DNA of 53,407 bases from Planctomycetales bacterium (lineage in GTDB: Bacteria; Planctomycetota; Phycisphaerae; SM23-33), in NCBI GenBank assembly GCA_030631085.1, contig DAOVLV010000001.1, positions 1 through 53,407 of the forward strand, read 5' to 3'. The position numbers were made by a program, and so were the translations under genes. Positions 48,000 to 53,407 of this stretch are shown one piece after another; within the stretch, counting starts at the first letter, position 1, and every line of letters starts with the position of its first letter. The notes beneath the pieces were generated by a model. It had not been told where the DNA came from and did not search any database. It worked only from the letters and a program-made list of their open reading frames with translations.

Positions 48000-50003
48000 A
48001 TGATCAAAACGCAGAAATTAAACAAGACCAGTTGCCTTACCGCTTGGTTGCTGACACGAGTCAGTTCCGAAGGTCAAGAGGAGGGCGAAGGCCCAGACGC
48101 CCAACTCCATAGCATCACACTGTCCGCTGAACGAGAAGGGTACACACCAAAGAATTGTAAGGTGGTGCAGGAAACAATTAGCGGATTCACCGAAAGAATC
48201 GAAGACCGTCCTTTATTGTCGAAAGCGTTAGATAGTGCAAAGGCCGGCGACTGTTTCTTTTGGGACAAGTCTGACCGTATGGCCCGCGACCGTATGGCGA
48301 AGGAAAGCATCATTCGCTTGATGCAACGTAAGGGACTGCGGTGTTTCGTGGGGGGGCTAGAGTTCGTCCTGTCGGATGAAACGCAAGTAGCCTTCCTATG
48401 TATGCAAGGAATCTTCGACCACCTCGCCGGAAGACAGTTAGTCGCCCGCATGGTGGACGGCAAAGCATCGCGTCGCCGTAAGGGGTTCATAATTGATTCG
48501 CAGGCCTCTTACGGTTTTGACTACATTAAAAATGAAGACCCGGCCTTGCGGACATTCCTCATTAACAAACAGGAAGCCAACGTGCTCCGCGAAATCATAT
48601 CTCGCGTTATCGACCTTAATCAGTCGATGAATCAAATAGCCAACTGGCTGAATGACAGTAGCATCCCGCCGAAGTCAGCCAAGCGGTGGAGTTCTGCAAG
48701 TCTGTGCTATATTTTGCGAAACCCCATCTTGACCGGCAAGGTAATGTCTGGACGCAACCGATACGAAAAAGACTCGGAAACTGGAAAGACAAAACGTATA
48801 ACGACACCACGTAGCGAATGGAAAGTTTTCAAGGAACTGCCTGACAGAATTATTGATGAAGATACATTCAACAGACTGCAACAAATTCTTGACTCTCGGA
48901 TACCGGCTCATCGACGTAAAGATAAAAAACCATCGGGGACTATGCAAAGCCGGAACGTCAAGGAGAATGACCAACGGATATTGAGGGACTTGTTATTTTG
49001 TAATTCGTGTGCCCGCTATGAAGGTGGAACCATACGCAGGTCAAAGATGGTTCCGGCACAAGGAGCCAGCCCCAAAGATGCTTTTTATGCTTGCTACTGG
49101 CGGCGAACTTCCGACAACAAGCGTAAAATGGCAGATAGGGAAAAATGCCGAATGCCATACATCCCGGCTAGTGAGGTTGAAGGGCTGGCAATGGAATACG
49201 TCAAGCGGATATTCCTTGACCCGAAATCAGTTTTGGAAAGCCTATTGACCGACAAGTCAATACAAGGTGAACTCATAGCGGCTGAAAAGCAACTAGCGTC
49301 CACCGAATCCAAACTTCACAAAACCAACCGTCGAATCGAAAAGACCCTTGACCAGATGCTCGACACGGAATCGGAACAGCGGAAACGCTCTCTTGATGAA
49401 AGCCTTGCTCGATATGAAAAAGAACGGGACGACTTGGAGGCCTACAAGTCCGGTCAGATGCGGGATGTTGAACGGTTACACCAGATGGTAGGGCGGGCCG
49501 ATCTGTTGAAAGATGCTGCTGACGACCTTGCAGGTATCAGGGCGGTGGCTGAAAAGGTGATAGACGAATTGAACACGGAACAGAAAAAACGATTGTTGAG
49601 AATAATTGCAAACCGAGCACAGTTTGCCATATCATTCCTTAAAGGCCGGGCAGGATATGTACTTGATGAATCCGTTGCCGCCGGTAAGTACGAAAGCAGG
49701 ATCGAGGCCGATGCCGATGGAGAGAATCCGATTGTCAATACCTACAAAGAAATCGGCAAAGCCCATTTTTCATTCCGCCCAAAGTCGCACGTACCAAAAT
49801 TCAGCGGCTGGCGGCTTGACCTTGCAGGAAATATCAAACCGTCGGAAATCATTGAAGGGCTGGCCCAGTTTGCCCGCGAAATTAGACCAAAGGTTTTCGC
49901 AAAGTACGCGAAAGACCAAGAGAAACATCCTCACAAGTCATATAAGAGTTACAAAACTGGCCCCGTCGATATTACCGCCCCTGACGCCGGACGAATCGCT
50001 TGA
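48000..50003 (+). CDS. Large serine recombinase
   Basis: The 667-residue protein has a resolvase domain with WLLTRVSSEGQEEGEGPDAQ (Ser22/23), then KSVYDWDR-like KAGDCFFWDKSDRMARD, a recombinase domain PTILWIN-type segment SMNQIANWLNDSSIPPKSAK, and a zinc-ribbon with CNSCARYEGG, CYWRRTS and CRMPYIP, then a coiled coil and basic C-terminal region. It integrates and excises the element at comM. Its C-terminus runs through attR: the last 13 or so codons, after TGP, are read from host comM DNA in another frame, so the tail differs between integrated and circular forms. Confidence 0.93.
   Translation: MIKTQKLNKTSCLTAWLLTRVSSEGQEEGEGPDAQLHSITLSAEREGYTPKNCKVVQETISGFTERIEDRPLLSKALDSAKAGDCFFWDKSDRMARDRMAKESIIRLMQRKGLRCFVGGLEFVLSDETQVAFLCMQGIFDHLAGRQLVARMVDGKASRRRKGFIIDSQASYGFDYIKNEDPALRTFLINKQEANVLREIISRVIDLNQSMNQIANWLNDSSIPPKSAKRWSSASLCYILRNPILTGKVMSGRNRYEKDSETGKTKRITTPRSEWKVFKELPDRIIDEDTFNRLQQILDSRIPAHRRKDKKPSGTMQSRNVKENDQRILRDLLFCNSCARYEGGTIRRSKMVPAQGASPKDAFYACYWRRTSDNKRKMADREKCRMPYIPASEVEGLAMEYVKRIFLDPKSVLESLLTDKSIQGELIAAEKQLASTESKLHKTNRRIEKTLDQMLDTESEQRKRSLDESLARYEKERDDLEAYKSGQMRDVERLHQMVGRADLLKDAADDLAGIRAVAEKVIDELNTEQKKRLLRIIANRAQFAISFLKGRAGYVLDESVAAGKYESRIEADADGENPIVNTYKEIGKAHFSFRPKSHVPKFSGWRLDLAGNIKPSEIIEGLAQFAREIRPKVFAKYAKDQEKHPHKSYKSYKTGPVDITAPDAGRIA
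49949..49968 (+). other. Right junction of the comM element (attR)
   Basis: Element bases TTACAAAA (49949-49956) and CTGGCC are followed by the crossover CC at 49963-49964 and host GTCGATATTACC. Confidence 0.85.
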
Positions 50004-50856
50004 GACGACACGGATTTATTCCGCACGCGGGTTGCTCGCGCCGGCCCAATCGCTGATGGCGATCAGGCCGGTGCGCACGCCGCACCATTCGACTTCGTCG
50101 GCTGCGCTGGTCGGCGGCGGCATCATCCCCCAGCCGGGGGAAATCTCGCTCGCGCACCACGGCGTGCTGTTCCTCGACGAACTGCCGGAATTCACGCGCG
50201 CCACGCTGGAGATGATCCGCCAGCCGCTGGAAGACCGATGGGTAACGATTCCGCGCGTTCATTCGACGCTGAAATTCCCAGCCGCGATTATGCTGGTCGC
50301 GGCGATGAACCCGTGTCCGTGTGGATATTTCACTGATCCGAAGCGGCAATGCAAGTGTTCGCCGGTGGTGATTGAGCGGTATTTATCGCGGATTTCCGGG
50401 CCTTTGATTGACAGGATTGACATTCACATCGAGGTCCCGCCGGTGCCTTGGCGACAACTCCGAGGCGACACCGACGGCCTGTCCAGCGCGGACATGCGTG
50501 AGCAAGTCCTAGCCGCCCGCCAGGTTCAGCGCAACCGTTTTTCTGTTTCTTCTTCCCAAGTCCCTAGTCCCACTCGTCAGGGCGGAGCCTGCCGTAGCCC
50601 GGAGTCCCTAGTCCCTTCATCCACTACGACAAATGCCACCATGTCGAGCAAGCAGGTCCGCCAATTCTGCAAACTCGACTCTGCCGGCGAGACGTTGCTC
50701 AAACAGGCAATGACCGAACTAGGCCTCTCAGCCCGCGCGCACGACAAGGTCCTACGCATCGCCCGCACCATTGCCGATATCGAAGGTGAAGAAAACATCC
50801 AATCGCATCATTTGGCAGAAGCGATACAATATCGAAAACTGGACAGAAGATTGTAG
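49963..50856 (+). pseudogene. comM: comM 3' half
   Basis: Reading resumes SILPPLTPDESLETTRIYSA, with Walker B HHGVLFLDELPEF, FPAAIMLVAAMNPCPCGYF with the cysteine pair, and the C-terminal domain SKQVRQFCKLDSAGETLLKQ ending AEAIQYRKLDRRL. Without the 5' part it lacks a start and Walker A. A stretch of about 25 residues near the C-terminal third (SSSQVPSPTRQGGACRSPES) is encoded by a heptamer array and is not typical of the family. Confidence 0.9.
50554..50617. repeat. Heptamer array inside comM
   Basis: CCCAAGT, CCCTAGT and CCCACTC units, a GC-rich near-palindrome, then AGTCCCT repeats. It stays in frame with the comM 3' half. It is the one clear array in host DNA. Confidence 0.8.
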
Positions 50857-50881
50857 CGCAGAAACATAATTAGGATTAGGC

Positions 50882-52258
50882 ATGTCTAAAAATAAGGACG
50901 TTCGCAACGATCTGAAAGCGTATTTTCAGAAGATAGAAACATTATCTGTCCCCCATGAAACCCAATGGGTTAGTATTCGTCCCTGCCCACCGCTGTTCCC
51001 CAAATCGACTCAAGGTTTGATTGTAATCAAATACTCGGGCGAGAAACTTTTAATCCTCGGATGGTTCGGTCATCCATCATCCTGTTTGCTTCAATTTCCT
51101 CGAACATTCACCGCGTTGAAAGGAAAACTGGAAAATGGAGTAAGTGTTTCCTTGGAGCCATCCTATTCTATAGACTCCAAATTATATTGTGATAAGAACC
51201 CTCACCTTCAACTGTTTGCCTTTAGGCTTAGGAAACTAATCGTGGGCTCTCCTAGAAAGCTAGCTTCTCAAGCAACCTTTCGACTTGTCAACTTTGACTT
51301 AGAAATCGGGAATATCAGGAAGACAAAGACTGGTTACAGGAACTATCCACCGCTCTTGCGGTTCAAGCATGTGAATACCACATTTGTCGTCCGCGGAACG
51401 TCGAAGCCCAACCGTGATCCCCATGCTCCAGAATCTCAATATCATCTCTCGTCAAAATTGACTATAACTGCCAAAAGACCCCGGCCTTGGAAGGAACTTC
51501 AAGATGAGGGGTGGAAGATAACCAACCTGTTATCTTTGGCTTCTGCTAACCGTGTCGGGTATCTGGATATTGAATTTAGACCTGTGGGGATGGCAAAACC
51601 TTGGTCTATTGCTTATGACAGGTCTGTACCTCCCAATAAATCACGGCATGGTACAGTAACCTTTGGTACTGTATGCTTCTCCCTGACACGTATGTACCTG
51701 CCACGACTTCTGAAATGTGGAATTAAAAATATTGAAAACGCTCATTCAAACTACGGGTTTTTTCTTGCACTTCGACATTGGATCAACGCTCAGCATAGCA
51801 CAATCATACAAGAGAAATTGACCTCGTTATTCCAAGGATTTGAGACGTGTATGTCAGTTTTTAGAGCATCTGGGAATAAGATACCTTTGACGAGAAACGA
51901 GGCGGAAGAAAAGGCTTACCAATGGCTTATGAGCATTATGAAAGAAAAGTCTCCAAACAAACGCATTCGTATCACCTTAGAGCAATTGTTTAAAAGACCA
52001 CCCAGAGCCAAAACGGAAACACTACCGACACTCCTTGACTCATTGGGGTTGAAGGCGGATTTAGGATTCTGGGTGCGCAGAACGGACATGTTTCATCGTG
52101 GCGATATTAATAGGGACATTGGATTATCTGCTGTTGCCCAACACATGAAAGAAGCGGACGATCTCCTTGCCAGAATTCTATTGAGGAGCGTGGGCTATTC
52201 TGGAAAATATTTCCGCCTTGACACCGATGGATGGCCATGCGAAGGAAAGATACCTTAA
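50882..52258 (+). CDS. ApeA-like HEPN-domain protein
   Basis: The 458-residue protein has a beta-rich N-terminal domain (residues 30-300), including LSSKLTITAKRPRPWKELQD and TNLLSLASANRVGYLDIEF, which resembles the ApeA N-terminal domain. The C-terminal half is helical and ends in a HEPN-type RNase motif, RRTDMFH (R400-x4-H405). ApeA is a single-gene abortive-infection system that cuts RNA when phage proteins are sensed. It lies 26 bases after comM and before a PycTM-like gene. Assignment is by motif and pattern, not by alignment. Confidence 0.65.
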   Translation: MSKNKDVRNDLKAYFQKIETLSVPHETQWVSIRPCPPLFPKSTQGLIVIKYSGEKLLILGWFGHPSSCLLQFPRTFTALKGKLENGVSVSLEPSYSIDSKLYCDKNPHLQLFAFRLRKLIVGSPRKLASQATFRLVNFDLEIGNIRKTKTGYRNYPPLLRFKHVNTTFVVRGTSKPNRDPHAPESQYHLSSKLTITAKRPRPWKELQDEGWKITNLLSLASANRVGYLDIEFRPVGMAKPWSIAYDRSVPPNKSRHGTVTFGTVCFSLTRMYLPRLLKCGIKNIENAHSNYGFFLALRHWINAQHSTIIQEKLTSLFQGFETCMSVFRASGNKIPLTRNEAEEKAYQWLMSIMKEKSPNKRIRITLEQLFKRPPRAKTETLPTLLDSLGLKADLGFWVRRTDMFHRGDINRDIGLSAVAQHMKEADDLLARILLRSVGYSGKYFRLDTDGWPCEGKIP

Positions 52259-52362
52259 CCTAAAGGCTGATGGCATGGTCGCGGTGTTTGTGACCACGTT
52301 TGTGTTCACCGGGGTCACAGCATCCGGCAAATCCAACCCGCCGAGTATAAAGGAAAAAGAAT

Positions 52363-52956
52363 ATGCTAGAGAATGAATTACACAGGGAAGAGAATATGAA
52401 ATTGCAGCTTATTAAAGATGCTCATACGTATTTGGAAGGGCGTATCAAGTTTGTTGATACTAAGGCAAGCTTTTTTATGGCAGTCCTGGGTGGTTTCTTT
52501 GCGATCATCGCTCTTTCGGCAAAAGAAATGTTATTATCAGTAGGTGCGAAAAGTGTGTCACCGACGATTGAGATTGGGTTTTACCTCCTGATGATCGTAA
52601 CCTTTCTTTTGGTGATCATAACGGTATGCTGTTTATTACAAACTATCCGACCCACAAGAAAATTTCTGCATATGACAATGGAGGTAAAACACACATCTGG
52701 CAAAGCACAGCATGTTATGTGGCCAAGTAAAGAAGGAGGTTGGCCCCAAGATCCAACGGATTTCGAAAAAAGAATTCAATCGCTTGATACGAATGGAATA
52801 TTAGCAAACTATGAGGAAACACTTTATGTGAGTCTTCAACTGATAAGGAATGTCTACAATCGTTATCGCGTTGCTGCTTTATTAATGAAATTTACCGTTG
52901 TGGTGAGCGGATCTCTTTTCTTCGCACTTCTTATTCTAAAACTGATAGGCGTCTAA
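52363..52956 (+). CDS. PycTM-like membrane protein
   Basis: The 197-residue protein has KDAHTYLEGRIKFVDTKASF leading into a membrane helix (FMAVLGGFFAIIALSAKEML), a second helix pair (LLMIVTFLLVIITVCCLL), an exposed QHVMWPSKEGGWPQDP loop, and a C-terminal helix FTVVVSGSLFFALLILKLIG after ANYEETLYVSLQLIRNVYNR. This layout matches PycTM effectors of Pycsar defence. The usual nucleotide cyclase partner is not in the window. Starts at 52363 or 52396 are both possible. Confidence 0.65.
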   Translation: MLENELHREENMKLQLIKDAHTYLEGRIKFVDTKASFFMAVLGGFFAIIALSAKEMLLSVGAKSVSPTIEIGFYLLMIVTFLLVIITVCCLLQTIRPTRKFLHMTMEVKHTSGKAQHVMWPSKEGGWPQDPTDFEKRIQSLDTNGILANYEETLYVSLQLIRNVYNRYRVAALLMKFTVVVSGSLFFALLILKLIGV

Positions 52957-53074
52957 CCAAGTAGGGCGGGGCAACTCGTGCTACGTAGTAAACTATGTCG
53001 CAGAGTAGCATCGGCCCGCGGAACAAAATCGGAAACAATACAATTTTGTCATGGAAACCTAGGAGAAACAAATT

Positions 53075-53407
53075 ATGAAATGTCCGGCGTGTGGTAGAGA
53101 GTTGGTGGAAATGGTGGCTGGGAGTGTTACTGTTGATGTGTGCAAGGGCGGGTGCGGGGGCGTTTGGTTCGATAACTTCGAGTTGCAGAAGGTCGATAAT
53201 CAGAGCGAATCGGCCGGCGAGGCCCTGCTGGATGTCGAACGGGACGAAAACGTCCGCGTGGACCACGAGGCCCGCAAGAAATGCCCGAAGTGCGACGACC
53301 TTGTAATGATGCGGCATTTCTCCGGCGTCAAGAAGGAAGTCGAGGTCGATGAATGCCCCGGCTGTGGGGGCTTCTGGCTTGACTTCGGCGAGTTGGCGCA
53401 GATTCGC
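53075..53407 (+). CDS. TFIIB-type zinc-ribbon protein, cut by window end
   Basis: The visible 111 residues start MKCPACGRELVEMVAGSVTV and have CKGGCGGVWFDNFELQKV, then a second unit KKCPKCDDLVMMRHFSGVKK with ECPGCGGFWLDFGELAQIR. Two zf-TFIIB-like ribbons in tandem are typical of this small protein group. AGGAGAAAC lies nine bases before the start. The 3' end is outside the window. Function is unknown. Confidence 0.85.
   Translation, partial: MKCPACGRELVEMVAGSVTVDVCKGGCGGVWFDNFELQKVDNQSESAGEALLDVERDENVRVDHEARKKCPKCDDLVMMRHFSGVKKEVEVDECPGCGGFWLDFGELAQIR

Larger units (their letters stand above)
36266..49964. mobile_element. 13.7-kb integrative element in comM, serine-recombinase type
   Basis: Both junctions can be placed by the comM frame. 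Joining host DNA up to 36265 with host DNA from 49965, sharing one CC, restores KRIPSILPPLTP. Joining the element ends gives arms TTACAAAA and TTTTGTAA, each six bases from a central CC, as expected of an attP site. Cargo includes a prim-pol/SF3 protein, a resolvase, an XkdF-like protease, a nuclease and a three-gene membrane cassette. No capsid or terminase gene was recognised, so it may be a phage satellite or an integrative replicon. Confidence 0.92.

Noticed and set aside
49606..49962. Start of the comM 3' frame at 49606
   Set aside because: The first 119 codons lie inside the recombinase gene in another frame and do not resemble ComM; the real comM part begins at 49963.
50882..52956. A complete Pycsar system
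   Set aside because: The gene beside the PycTM-like protein has a HEPN motif and no cyclase motif, so the two-gene Pycsar layout is not met.
1..53407. Retron or diversity-generating retroelement
   Set aside because: No reverse-transcriptase motif (YxDD context) was seen in any plausible frame, and no template/variable repeat pair was found.

Overview
The window reads as a GC-rich bacterial chromosome carrying two different integrated elements. The best lineage guess is Planctomycetota. The main marker is a DUF1580-type helix-turn-helix protein (26189-26596), a family I know from planctomycetes. The dense short repeats and mostly weak Shine-Dalgarno signals fit but do not prove this.

Region 1 (1 to about 31,615) is a tailed-phage prophage, cut off at the left edge of the window. 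Almost all of it lies on the minus strand, and many genes overlap by ATGA. Reading leftward from 31.4 kb it holds: morons and a divergent XRE repressor pair; early and accessory genes; a possible initiator-like tRNA-Met; three DNA methyltransferases; two radical-SAM or radical-SAM-like proteins; a replication initiator gene with five 17-bp iterons inside it; a tyrosine integrase; the large terminase, a ParB-methyltransferase fusion, a PLD-like protein and a candidate small terminase; then a gpW-like protein, a lambda-type portal, a protease/gpT-like capsid fusion, a DUF2190-like cement protein, membrane proteins and tail proteins. The right end coincides with a 3' fragment of a tRNA-Ala(GGC), interpreted as an attachment site. 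The prophage is full of degenerate 7-bp tandem repeats, GGGGG/CCCCC palindromes and a 24-bp insert, several of which run into coding sequence.

Region 2 (31.7-36.3 kb) is host DNA: a sugar-phosphate isomerase/epimerase-like gene, a MITE-like inverted repeat, a PQQ-propeller lipoprotein flanked by a 164-bp direct repeat of the comM 5' end, and the first half of comM.

Region 3 (36,266-49,964) is a 13.7-kb element inserted in comM directly after the Walker A codons. It encodes a large serine recombinase at its right edge. Removing it restores the comM frame, and joining its ends gives a symmetrical inverted repeat centred on a CC dinucleotide, so both junctions can be placed to the base. Cargo includes a primase-polymerase/SF3 helicase, a small resolvase, an orphan XkdF-like protease, a secreted nuclease, a catalytically degenerate site-2-protease homologue and an unrecognised operon of three genes, two of which have C-terminal membrane anchors. 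A promoter-proximal candidate RNA pseudoknot precedes the recombinase gene. The element resembles a phage satellite or integrative replicon.

Region 4 (49,963-53,407) holds the comM 3' half, an ApeA-like HEPN gene, a PycTM-like membrane protein (together a possible small defence cluster) and a truncated zinc-ribbon protein.
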